From Prevotella sp. (lineage in GTDB: Bacteria; Bacteroidota; Bacteroidia; Bacteroidales; Bacteroidaceae), in NCBI GenBank assembly GCA_017623655.1, contig JAGAON010000008.1:186001-250000 (forward strand): 64,000 nucleotides of DNA. The letters run 5' to 3'. How positions within the stretch are numbered: position 1 is the stretch's first letter; each line of letters starts with the position of its first letter. A program made the translations under genes and the position numbers. Below are positions 34,295-42,615 of the stretch, one piece after another. The notes under the pieces are model-generated. The model saw only the letters and a program-made list of their open reading frames with translations. It ran no database searches and was not told the origin of the DNA.

Positions 34295-35878
34295 TTATTT
34301 GCCCGTCATTTGGAACCAACGCTTCACCGGACACCAATTAAACGCCCCCTTTTCTATGTTTGTCACCGTTGCGGGAATGATTACATAATTGAGGTTCTTG
34401 CAACCGTAAAATGCTCCGGACTTAATGGTTTTCACGCCTGAAGGCAGGTTTATATAATACAAGTTGGGGCAGTTTGCGAACAAAGAGGACGTTATTGTCT
34501 CCACAGAGCCGTTCCATACCACATCTGAAAGGTCTTTGTTATACCCGAATGCAGCGTAGTCCATTTGCCTGATAGAGTTTGGGATGATTATACGCGACAT
34601 TCCCTTACACTGGGAAAAGGCGTATTCCCCTATCCGCTCTACCCCCTCCGGCAATGTCACTGTCCGTGGCATCGGCTGCATCCAGAATGCCCGCGGGGCT
34701 ATGACCTTTGTGTTTGGCGGGATTATGCTGCTGAAACATCCCGCAATCAGCCTGTCCGTGCCTTTCTCCATCACCACGTTGCTCCCGTCAGGCGAATAGT
34801 ATCGCGGATTATCCTTGCAGACTGTTATCGACGTAACAAAATCGTTGCCGGCAAAAGCGCCCTCCTCTATGGAGGAGACTGTGGCCGGAATGTTTACCGA
34901 CGTCAGCATGGTTCCGAAGAAAGCAAGTTCTCCTATCGCTGTCACGCTTTCCGTGATGCGTGTATTCTTGCAGGCGGCTACAAGCCTGTTTGCCTCCGTC
35001 TCCACTATGCCGTTGCATCCGTCACGCGAGTCGTAGCGCTCGTTTCCTTTGTCAACGACAATTTCTTGCAGGGCGAGGCATCCATGGAATGCCCCCGCGT
35101 CTATGTCTGACACATTGCTGGGAACAACGATTCTTTTCAGACTGCTGCATCTGCCAAGCGCGCCAAGCTGTTGTAGGGAATTGGGAAGAGTGATGCTTTC
35201 CAAGTTCTCGCAGTTATTAAAAGCATACGCCTCTATCTTAGTAACCCCCTCCGGTATGATTATCTCACGCAAAGAGGGACAACAGGCAAAGGCACCATAG
35301 CCTATGATGGTGACACTCTTTGGAATGACCGTTGTCCGGCATCCGGCGACAAGCGCATTGATTCTCTTGTTTATTATCGCATTGCAGTTGTCACGTGAGT
35401 CATAATCTTCATTCTTCCCGTCAACAGTAATGCAGCTAAGCTGCGGACATTCAAAGAATATTTCGTCCTCTATGCCCGCCACAGTAGATGGTATATGCAC
35501 GGACTTTAACTGCCGGCATCTGGAAAAGGCATATTTTCCTATATCCTCCACGCCCTCCGGAACATATATATGCTTTATGTTATCACATCCATAGAACGCT
35601 TCTTTTGCAATGCTTGTCACATCATACCGCCTGCCGTTACGCTCCGCCTTGGCCGGTATTCGCAATATGCTGTCGCCGGACAATACATCGGCAATGGTAT
35701 CACGATACACGCTTACAGACACTTCTTCGTCAGACAGGATGGTATAGAGGAACTTCTTGTCGGTGAAAGTCTCTCTGTTCACCTCCGTACCTGTCTGGCA
35801 CCCATGCGGTTTGGCACTCTGTGCAACGGCTGACAACGACATCAGGCACGCCGCTAATAGAAACGTTTTGTGCATCAT
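34295..35878 (-). CDS. BspA-type leucine-rich repeat surface protein (LRR_5)
   Basis: The 527-aa protein has a signal peptide (MMHKTFLLAACLMSLSAVAQS) and repeated 23-residue leucine-rich repeats of the Treponema/BspA type: for example SIAKEAFYGCDNIKHIYVPEG, IGKYAFSRCRQLKSVHIPS and TIGYGAFACCPSLREIIIPEG (each shown only in part). About 12-14 repeats are interrupted by strand-like stretches with GKNEDYDSRDNCNAI-type loops. BspA proteins in this phylum bind host or matrix proteins or lie on the surface. No T9SS sorting domain is visible at the C-terminus, which ends GAFNWCPVKRWFQMTGK within a repeat. The second Met is an equally good start. Confidence 0.85.
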   Translation of the reverse strand: MMHKTFLLAACLMSLSAVAQSAKPHGCQTGTEVNRETFTDKKFLYTILSDEEVSVSVYRDTIADVLSGDSILRIPAKAERNGRRYDVTSIAKEAFYGCDNIKHIYVPEGVEDIGKYAFSRCRQLKSVHIPSTVAGIEDEIFFECPQLSCITVDGKNEDYDSRDNCNAIINKRINALVAGCRTTVIPKSVTIIGYGAFACCPSLREIIIPEGVTKIEAYAFNNCENLESITLPNSLQQLGALGRCSSLKRIVVPSNVSDIDAGAFHGCLALQEIVVDKGNERYDSRDGCNGIVETEANRLVAACKNTRITESVTAIGELAFFGTMLTSVNIPATVSSIEEGAFAGNDFVTSITVCKDNPRYYSPDGSNVVMEKGTDRLIAGCFSSIIPPNTKVIAPRAFWMQPMPRTVTLPEGVERIGEYAFSQCKGMSRIIIPNSIRQMDYAAFGYNKDLSDVVWNGSVETITSSLFANCPNLYYINLPSGVKTIKSGAFYGCKNLNYVIIPATVTNIEKGAFNWCPVKRWFQMTGK

Positions 35879-35925
35879 TGTAATTTAGGTTTTAATTGAT
35901 TTCCGTACGCTTGACACCATACTCC

Positions 35926-36972
35926 CTACTGTATCGGCGAATAATGGAATCTGACCGTGTAGCAGACATCTTCGTATTCGGAAGATACTGTAATGGAGAG
36001 TATCTTATAATGTATATATTTACTTAGGTCTATATTATTGACATTGAATAACCGTATCAGATAATTAGGCGCAAACTCGTTCCATCTTTCCATGCACTCC
36101 ACATCTGCGGCCTTTACATCCGCACTGTATTCCACTTCGCATTTATAGTCTCTATTGGCATCAACGGGGTGCTCCTGAATGATACATACAGACTTTCCCG
36201 CATCATATTCAAACCGGGCAATAACAGCGGCGGAATCCTGTTCTTTACAGAAAACCTGTTGCGGTCGCCCGTCCTCAAGGTATGTATATGTAAGGGTGTC
36301 AGTTCTGTTGTCGGTCTTGTCGTACATTCTGTGCCACAGCACGTTACCGTTCTTGTCATACCTGCCCCTGTCGTTTTCCTCCCATAAAGACGATAGGATG
36401 ATGGAATCCCGCTGTATTTGTGTGCCGGCCGTTTTCTTTAACGGCGTAAAATGCCTGCACTCTTTTACTTTTCCCTTTTTGTATGTATAGTCAATCCTTT
36501 CTTTCAGTTCATATTTATTGTTGCGGACATGACATCTTATATATGCGGCAAGTTCTTGTCTCTTGTTATAAAAATAGAAGTGCCTGTTGAATGTACACCA
36601 CCTTATTACGCCGGGGTTAATCCCTTGCGTTGATACCTCTGTGATATTTCCATTCCTGTCATATATATTCTTTGTAACACACATGGCTTCCCCGTTTTCT
36701 TTTGTGACAACGGTATCTATCTTTCCGTCCTCTGTATAAGAATATAAATTCTCCCGGTCATTATCCCACTTGTTATACGGGGCACGCGAAGAATAGTCAA
36801 TTCTTGATGCCACTCTATTGCAAGAGTCATACTCATAGATATGCTTGTGCATTATGTTTTCCCAATCCTTGCCAACAACTATGCTGTCAAGGCGTTCCTT
36901 GTAAGTGCGGCTGCCGGCAGCCGCACTTATTGTTGAAATGACAAGTATGGGGATTAAGATATGTATTCTCAT
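35926..36972 (-). CDS. Secreted protein with YD-repeat-like strands, function unknown
   Basis: The 348-aa protein begins with a signal peptide (MRIHILIPILVISTISAAAGS). The mature part is a series of short beta strands with repeated Y-x-[EDN] turns: KHIYEYDSCNRVASRI, ENLYSYTEDGKIDTV, KNIYDRNGNITEV, DYTYKKGKVKECRHF, GRYDKNGNVLWHRMYDK, LTYTYLEDGRPQQV. This resembles degenerate YD/RHS-like or toxin_21-type strand repeats found in many Bacteroidales secreted proteins (DUF3836-like). No catalytic motif or C-terminal sorting domain is seen. It has a likely own promoter at 37045-37015 and stands alone before the BspA-like gene. Confidence 0.65.
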   Translation of the reverse strand: MRIHILIPILVISTISAAAGSRTYKERLDSIVVGKDWENIMHKHIYEYDSCNRVASRIDYSSRAPYNKWDNDRENLYSYTEDGKIDTVVTKENGEAMCVTKNIYDRNGNITEVSTQGINPGVIRWCTFNRHFYFYNKRQELAAYIRCHVRNNKYELKERIDYTYKKGKVKECRHFTPLKKTAGTQIQRDSIILSSLWEENDRGRYDKNGNVLWHRMYDKTDNRTDTLTYTYLEDGRPQQVFCKEQDSAAVIARFEYDAGKSVCIIQEHPVDANRDYKCEVEYSADVKAADVECMERWNEFAPNYLIRLFNVNNIDLSKYIHYKILSITVSSEYEDVCYTVRFHYSPIQ

Positions 36973-37014
36973 TTATATGGTAATGATATTATTCATATTT
37001 TCACTCTCACTATG

Positions 37015-37045
37015 CAAATGTAAGCAATGCCAATATGAAAAGCAA
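37015..37045 (-). promoter_or_regulatory. Likely promoter of the 36972 gene
   Basis: On the minus strand, TTG (37045-37043), a 20-nt spacer and TACATTTG (37022-37015) fit the consensus with a shortened -33 element. It lies 43 bp before the ATG at 36972. Confidence 0.6.
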
Positions 37046-37119
37046 GTAATTTCAAAGAAAATTATGCGGAATGTTATTTTATAAAAAGTATTTGGTACAA
37101 TTAAAAAAGTAATTGTTTC

Positions 37120-37183
37120 TTAATAAACTTATTTTTGGCAAAATATTAAAATATAACTTCTCAGGCTAAAATAAGTTTATTAA
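37120..37183. repeat. Perfect 16-bp AT-rich inverted repeat in a regulatory spacer
   Basis: TTAATAAACTTATTTT at 37120-37135 is the exact reverse complement of 37168-37183, separated by 32 nt. It lies in a very AT-rich stretch (37023-37200) between the OMP gene end and the 36972 gene start. It could be a dyad operator or an old element end; no ORF is inside. Confidence 0.65.
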
Positions 37184-37235
37184 AAAGCGACTAAATATTA
37201 GTATCATTTTCTTTTTTGTGACAAGCACCGCCATG

Positions 37236-37293
37236 AAAGGGTGCTGATTACACTGTGAAAAGGCCCCTTTTACAATGCAATCAGCACTATTTT
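37236..37293. repeat. 22-nt-period array R3
   Basis: Units start at 37236 (AAAGGGTGCTG then ATTACACTGTG), 37258 (AAAAGGCCCCT then TTTACAATGCA) and 37280 (ATCAGCACTAT...). It lies 150 bp downstream of the OMP gene's stop on that strand. Confidence 0.8.
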
Positions 37294-37442
37294 GGTTCGC
37301 GCCTCACGGCGAGTTCCGTTGCCGGCGCTTACAACGCATTCACGTTCAGCGCATTAAAGATATAAAGTTAGTTGTAAGATTATTATCGTTTTCGTTCACG
37401 TCCGTCTGTCTATGGCAGGCAGGTTGCGGTGGAATGTATCTC

Positions 37443-40400
37443 TCAGAATCTTCCGCCAAAGCCGCCACGACCGCCGCCGAAGCCGCCCCCGCGCCGTCCT
37501 CTGTCACCTCCCGGCGGCGGTCCCATAGGCGCATCCATACCCTCCCGGCGCTGCTGGCGCGCGGCTTTGCCGCCGAAAGCCTTGAAACGGTAGATGACAT
37601 GGAACATGGCGTAGTTGTTGATGGAGTTGTAATAAACGTCCGAACGCTGCGTGGCGGAAATCATACGCGAGAAGGAACTCTTCTGTTGCAGGATGTCATA
37701 CAGTTGCAGTGACAGCGTGAGCGGCTTGCCTTTGAGCAGGCTTTGCGACAGTTGGGCGTTCCATACGAACTCGTTGGTGTTCATGGATGCGTCACTGTAT
37801 CCCCGGCGTGACTGCATGTGCGCGCCTGTTGAGAAACTCATGCCCCACGGGGCGTTGACGGTTATGTCCGTACCGTAGTTGAAGTCCCACGTGTCGAGGT
37901 TGGCATTGGGCTGCAACTTGTTGCGGCTGATGGAGTAAGTCACGTTTCCGTTCAATTCTACCTCCAGCCAAGAATTGCGGTAACTGAACCCGAGACGCTC
38001 GGAGATGCCGGTCGTGCGGGTGTAGTTCTTGTCCGGTTCCGCACTCCTTTGTAGGTTAACGTAGCTGACACGGTTATTGTAATTCAGCTGGGTGAACGAG
38101 TTTGCGCTCCATACTCCGACGGTGTCGAGCGAGGTGTTATACATGAACGCGCTCCTTACGTTCCAGTTTCCGTTGATGTTCATGGGCTGTGTGGTGCATC
38201 CGCCGGTAGCGGGATCATACCTGACCATCGTCGAAACGCTGTTCTGTGTGTTCTGATAGTCGATGAAAGCCATAATGGCATTCTGGCGATGCTGTATGTA
38301 ATTGTTGTATTCAAGGAAGAACCTGTTGGTGAAGGAGGGCTTCAGGTCCGGGTTACCCTTGGATATATTCAGCGGGTCCGTGTCGTTGGTTATCGGCATA
38401 AGGTCGGTCATTGACGGCTGGTCGGTGCTGCCGCGGTAGTTCAGACGCAGGTTCTTCTGCTTGTTGAAGCGGTAGCGGAAGTCGAAGGTCGGCGTGAAGT
38501 TGGTTACCGAACGACGTGAGATTGTGTCAAGACCGAGATGCTTGTAGTGCAGTTCCGATGTCTGCGGCTGAAGCATCAGGCCGAGGTTGAGGTTGTAGAA
38601 GTTGGTGGTGCGGCGCAAGGAAAGCTCCACTTCGTGAATGTAGTTGTCGTATTCGGAGAAGCGGCTCTGCTTTTCATCAAGATAAGAGGACAGCGGAGTG
38701 GTTTCCGTCACAAAGGGATTGAGATACGACGAGAAGTCGCGGAAAGTGGGGATGATGCCGTTGCCGAACTCCGGCAGCTGGCTGAAGTCGTGTGTCTGGC
38801 GGTCACTTCTGCGGTTCTGGTATTGGTATTGGTAGCGCAGTTGCAGGAATGTGGCGAGCGCTATCGGCTCACTGTACGTAGCAGAGACACGGTATGTGCG
38901 GTTTTTGTTCGGCGTAACGTTATAGCGGTTGCGGTAATATAGCGAGTCTTCCGTGCTCGGACGGTACAGCGTCACGAACTGTGTGGAGAGGCTTTCGCTG
39001 TCACTGTTGGTGGAGGCGAAGCGTCCCTGCACGGTGACGTTGCGTCCCTTGTCGGACAACCGGCGCGAAAGTGTCGCCTGAATGTTGAAGTTTGTGTTCG
39101 TGCCGTATGACAGGGAGTTGTTGGCGCGGCGGTTGACAAGGATGGAGTCGAGCACCCTTGTCGGGTCGGTCAGCTGCTGGTTCTTGGAGTATTGGTACAG
39201 CGCATCATTAAGGGCGGCCATCGACGCGGCGTCAAGCGGGTCGGCAACGTACTCTCCCGTGTATGGGTTCACCGTGGTATATGGGTCTCTGTTGAAAGAC
39301 GCATTGGCGTTGGTGGAGCGTGAATCGTTGCTCGACGTGGTAAAGTTCGGGCGCAGCTGTATGGTGGTCAGCGTGTCCGGCTTCCACTCCAAGCGGCCGG
39401 TGAAGTTCCATGAGTTGCTGCGTGAATAGCTCTGTGAGTATCCGTTGGAGAACGAACCCACGGTGGAGATGAAGTTCTCGCTTGCCGTTGTGGTGGCATT
39501 ATCGCCGTCCCTGTGGTTCCACCGCACTGAGAAGTCCGCCCTTATCTTGTTCTTTATCTCGTAGTTGTAGTTCATTCCCAGCATCTTTGAGGACATAAGG
39601 CCGTTGCCGCCACCGCTGCCACCGCGTCCGCCGGTGCTGAATCCGCGGTCGCCCGTATTGTTGGCATTGGCGAAAATCATCAGTCTGCTGTTGTCTTTCA
39701 TATACATTCCCATCACGCGCTCGGCGTAACGTGAGTGCGTTCCGGCCGCAAGGTCGGAGTTGAGCATGGTGCCCTTGTTCATGCCCCGCTTGATGTTGAA
39801 GTCCAATACGGTGTTTTCCTCGCCGTCGTCTATGCCAGTCATCTTGGCGAGGTCACTCTTTTCCTGATATGCCTTCACCTTGTCTATGATGGCCGTAGGC
39901 AGGTTCTTGAGTGCCGTCTCGGTGTCTCCGGTCATGAATTCCTTGCCATCGACCATGATTTTCTTCACCTCCTTGCCGTTGATGGTTATCTTTCCGTCAT
40001 CGTCTATCTGCGCTCCGGGCAGGCGTTTCACGAGTTCCTCTATCACGGAGCCCTCCGGAGTGCGGTAGGCCGCGGCGTTATATACAAAGGTGTCTTCCTT
40101 TACCACCACCTTGGCGGCAATGCCGTTGGCTATCACTTCTTTCAGCATCACGGCGTCAGTCTCCATGTTTATCTTTCCGAAAGCGAAGTTCTTGTCCTCG
40201 GCTATGGTCACGTTGCGCACGATATTCTTATAGCCTATGACGGACATCTTGATGACATACTTGCCGTTTTCGGGTGCGGTAACGGTGAAAACGCCGTTTT
40301 CATCCGTAACGGCGCCGGCCACATAAACGGAGTCCTGCGCCTTCAACAGCTGTATTGTGGCTTGCAATACAGGTTCGTTTGACTCTTTGTCAAGCAATGT

Positions 40401-40481
40401 TCCTGAGATTTTTCGCTCTTGGGCCAATGCTGTCACTGCGGTGCAGACAATCAGCAGTATGGCAAGAAGGGTCTTTTTCAT
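37443..40481 (-). CDS. Outer-membrane beta-barrel receptor-like protein (OMP_b-brl_3 type) with Gly/Arg tail
   Basis: The 1012-aa protein has a signal peptide, an N-terminal CarboxypepD_reg-like domain (about 22-105: ISGTLLDKESNEPVLQATIQL), a plug-like domain (about 110-225, with VEELVKRLPGAQIDDDGKITINGK split in the sequence as EELVKRLPGAQ and GKEVKKIMVDGKEF) and a long C-terminal barrel. This matches TonB-dependent-like outer membrane proteins of the OMP_b-brl_3 class. The last 45 residues are Gly/Arg/Pro-rich (MGPPPGGDRGRRGGGFGGG), which is unusual for a barrel whose final strand normally ends in Phe; the protein does end GGRF. Substrate unknown; the gene stands alone. Confidence 0.85.
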   Translation of the reverse strand: MKKTLLAILLIVCTAVTALAQERKISGTLLDKESNEPVLQATIQLLKAQDSVYVAGAVTDENGVFTVTAPENGKYVIKMSVIGYKNIVRNVTIAEDKNFAFGKINMETDAVMLKEVIANGIAAKVVVKEDTFVYNAAAYRTPEGSVIEELVKRLPGAQIDDDGKITINGKEVKKIMVDGKEFMTGDTETALKNLPTAIIDKVKAYQEKSDLAKMTGIDDGEENTVLDFNIKRGMNKGTMLNSDLAAGTHSRYAERVMGMYMKDNSRLMIFANANNTGDRGFSTGGRGGSGGGNGLMSSKMLGMNYNYEIKNKIRADFSVRWNHRDGDNATTTASENFISTVGSFSNGYSQSYSRSNSWNFTGRLEWKPDTLTTIQLRPNFTTSSNDSRSTNANASFNRDPYTTVNPYTGEYVADPLDAASMAALNDALYQYSKNQQLTDPTRVLDSILVNRRANNSLSYGTNTNFNIQATLSRRLSDKGRNVTVQGRFASTNSDSESLSTQFVTLYRPSTEDSLYYRNRYNVTPNKNRTYRVSATYSEPIALATFLQLRYQYQYQNRRSDRQTHDFSQLPEFGNGIIPTFRDFSSYLNPFVTETTPLSSYLDEKQSRFSEYDNYIHEVELSLRRTTNFYNLNLGLMLQPQTSELHYKHLGLDTISRRSVTNFTPTFDFRYRFNKQKNLRLNYRGSTDQPSMTDLMPITNDTDPLNISKGNPDLKPSFTNRFFLEYNNYIQHRQNAIMAFIDYQNTQNSVSTMVRYDPATGGCTTQPMNINGNWNVRSAFMYNTSLDTVGVWSANSFTQLNYNNRVSYVNLQRSAEPDKNYTRTTGISERLGFSYRNSWLEVELNGNVTYSISRNKLQPNANLDTWDFNYGTDITVNAPWGMSFSTGAHMQSRRGYSDASMNTNEFVWNAQLSQSLLKGKPLTLSLQLYDILQQKSSFSRMISATQRSDVYYNSINNYAMFHVIYRFKAFGGKAARQQRREGMDAPMGPPPGGDRGRRGGGFGGGRGGFGGRF

Positions 40482-40664
40482 ATTTGTTTGTTTTGTTGTT
40501 TATTCGTCGTTGCATGATGAGCACTACAATATCTATGACGTTACGGCGTTCAAAAAGTTTATATTCCCGTATCATTTTTTTGCAAGAACAATTACAATAT
40601 GCTTTGTAGGGACGCACCAATACATGGAAGACGCAGTGATTCGGGGGGTCGCCAAAACAGCGGT

Positions 40665-40980
40665 GAACCCCGAAGGGGTGACAGAACTTAGCCCGGGGTG
40701 TAAACCCCGGGAATGTTAATGATGTATATAAAAACAGTATTGGCACCCCGAAGCCGGCAGGCGAGGAGCACAAAGTGCGACGAGGGGTGTTAAATCAGGA
40801 TTTATAATAGTCTCGTTTTTGCCGTGTGGCTATTTCCTGTATTTAGTTTCCTTTTCCACCCCTCGTCGCACTTTGTGCTCCTCGCCTGCCGGCTTCGGGG
40901 TGCCAATACGGTTTATCGACTAATGGGATAATTCCCGGGGTTTACACCCCGGGCTAAGTTCTGTCACCCCTTCGGGGTTC
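40665..40980. repeat. Large hairpin-forming inverted repeat with perfect 50-bp and 51-bp arms (family D)
   Basis: The outer arm 40665-40714 (begins GAACCCCGAAGGGGTGACAG) is the exact reverse complement of 40931-40980. The inner arm 40739-40789 (begins ATTGGCACCCCGAAGCCGGC) is the exact reverse complement of 40857-40907. The spacers between outer and inner arms are 24 and 23 nt, and the central loop is 67 nt. Each outer arm contains a further small palindrome (CCCGGGGTGTAAACCCCGGG). A diverged piece occurs at 26006. No ORF or transposase is inside. Confidence 0.9.
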
Positions 40981-41058
40981 GTCACCAACTACATTTGCAT
41001 TTCGACCCACACACCCCTACAAACCATTGCAGTACAATGTGTTATAAAGGGCAAAACA

Positions 41059-41146
41059 AAAGGGTGCTGATTACATTGCAATCAGGTGCTGATCACAATG
41101 TAATCAGCACCATATTATACTGTAATCAGGCGCTGATTGCAAACGG
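41059..41146. repeat. 22-nt-period array R4
   Basis: Four units start at 41059, 41081, 41103 and 41125: AAAGGGTGCTG/ATTACATTGCA, ATCAGGTGCTG/ATCACAATGTA, ATCAGCACCAT/ATTATACTGTA, ATCAGGCGCTG/ATTGCAAACGG. The period is exactly 22 nt throughout. It lies 28 bp past the histidine kinase stop codon. Confidence 0.85.
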
Positions 41147-41173
41147 GTATGTCTGCCCGGTCTTTTCCCGTGG

Positions 41174-42013
41174 TTATTTTTTCTCTATCGGCAGGCAGAA
41201 CACGAACCGTGCCCCTTGGGTATATGACGTGTCCAAGAACACGTCCCCGTGCAGTTTGTTGGCCAGTGTAAGGCAGATGTTAAGCCCCAGTCCCGTGCCC
41301 TGCACATAGTCATTCAGTTTTGTAAAGCGGTGGAATATGTTTTTCGCCTGCCCTACCGGCACTCCCTCACCGGTGTCCGTGACGGCGAATGTCACCATGC
41401 CCGGATGCTCCGTGAGCGATGTTGACAGGGTGATGGAGCCTGCCTGCGTGTGCTTTATGGCGTTGGTAAGGTAGTTGATGAGTATCTGCTGCACCCTGCG
41501 GGCGTCGGTATAGACAAGATAGTCGTCCGGAATGTCGGTCTCGTAGGTCAGCCTTATCTCAGACTTGACCCTGTATTTCACCGACGCTATGGCCGTATTG
41601 CACACGGCATTGAGCCGATGGTCGTTGAGAGTGATGGAGTAGTTGCCGGTCTTCAGGTCCGAGATGTTCAGTATATCGTCGATGAGCATGGTCAGCATAT
41701 TGCTGTTATGCTGTATGTGCTGTGCATATTCGTCACGCTCTTCCTGCGTGAGGAACTCCGGAGGCATGGCGAGTAACTGCGCGAATCCCACGACGGCATT
41801 CAGCGGCGTGCGCACCTCATGGCTCATATTCTGCACGAACAGGTCCTTGGCCTTGGACTCTTGTCTCGCTTCTTCGCTCAGCCTTCTCAGCCGGTCCATC
41901 TCCTTTCTCTGCCTATACATCATAGAGCGTGAGCGTATCAGCATCACGACAAGTACCGCCGCCGCACAGATAAGAAAGGCCAAGGCGAAGATAATCATTA
42001 CATTTGGTTCCAT
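41174..42013 (-). CDS. Small sensor histidine kinase
   Basis: The 279-aa kinase has one N-terminal membrane helix (about residues 5-27), no periplasmic domain, a coiled-coil linker, then HisKA with the phospho-acceptor His65 in NMSHEVRTPLNAVVGFAQLL. The ATPase domain has INYLTNAIKHT (N box), TDTGEGVP (G1) and GTGLGLNI (G2). It therefore lacks an input domain and may sense through the membrane helix or a partner. It follows the lone receiver gene by 94 bp on the same strand, and the two are likely partners. The R4 array starts just past its stop. Confidence 0.93.
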   Translation of the reverse strand: MEPNVMIIFALAFLICAAAVLVVMLIRSRSMMYRQRKEMDRLRRLSEEARQESKAKDLFVQNMSHEVRTPLNAVVGFAQLLAMPPEFLTQEERDEYAQHIQHNSNMLTMLIDDILNISDLKTGNYSITLNDHRLNAVCNTAIASVKYRVKSEIRLTYETDIPDDYLVYTDARRVQQILINYLTNAIKHTQAGSITLSTSLTEHPGMVTFAVTDTGEGVPVGQAKNIFHRFTKLNDYVQGTGLGLNICLTLANKLHGDVFLDTSYTQGARFVFCLPIEKK

Positions 42014-42107
42014 TTAAGTATAAGGAATATAGTTTAGAGGGTATGCAGACATAACAAAAGATATGTGCAGGTCAGACATCTCACACGCCTTTCCTACACA
42101 TATCACT

Positions 42108-42530
42108 CTAAGAATTCTTATTTTCCCATATCTGGTTGGCCTGTGTCGCCACGCAAGTAAGCAGCCTTTCCATTATAATCGGCTTCGTAATGAAGTCGTT
42201 TGCGCCCAGCTGGAAGCCCTTTGTGACATCGTCACTGGAATTGAGTGCGGACAGAATCACAACCGGCAGGTTCTTGGTAGCGTCATTGCCGCGCAGCTGT
42301 CTCAGCACTTCATAGCCGTCAATGCCGGGCATCATGAGGTCAAGCAGCACGAGATCGACCGGCTTTGAGGCTATTATGTCCAACGCCGCCTGGCCGTTGT
42401 TGGCGGTGAGTATGTTGAATTTGAACTTGCCCAGCATTTTCTGTATAAGCAGGACGTTAAGTGGAATATCGTCAACGACAAGTATGTTCACCTGCGTTTG
42501 ATCCATTTCCGGGTTGATTTGTACGTTCAT
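42108..42530 (-). CDS. Stand-alone response regulator receiver (CheY-like)
   Basis: The 140-aa protein is a single receiver domain: acidic pocket Asp20/Asp21 in VVDD, phospho-acceptor Asp64 in VLLDLMMPG, Ser94 in VILSA and Lys116 in FITKP. There is no DNA-binding or enzymatic output domain, so signalling must pass to another protein or serve as a phosphate sink. It lies between gpsA (85 bp upstream) and the histidine kinase, all on the minus strand. The first 13 residues are a short polar extension. Confidence 0.93.
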   Translation of the reverse strand: MNVQINPEMDQTQVNILVVDDIPLNVLLIQKMLGKFKFNILTANNGQAALDIIASKPVDLVLLDLMMPGIDGYEVLRQLRGNDATKNLPVVILSALNSSDDVTKGFQLGANDFITKPIIMERLLTCVATQANQIWENKNS

Positions 42531-42615
42531 CTCTATTGGATTTATTTGGTAATTGTTTTCGGTTAGCAGTACGGCAACGGCCGTCCGGCTCCATGCCGGA
42601 CACGGGGTTCCGCAT

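Noticed and set aside
37275..37712. Plus-strand frame of 145 codons overlapping the OMP gene end and array R3
   Set aside because: It starts inside the repeat array and continues antisense to the Gly/Arg-rich OMP end; no recognisable domain.
40665..40980. Insertion sequence with terminal inverted repeats
   Set aside because: There is no ORF between the arms, the arms nearly meet (67-nt loop), and no target-site duplication was recognised.
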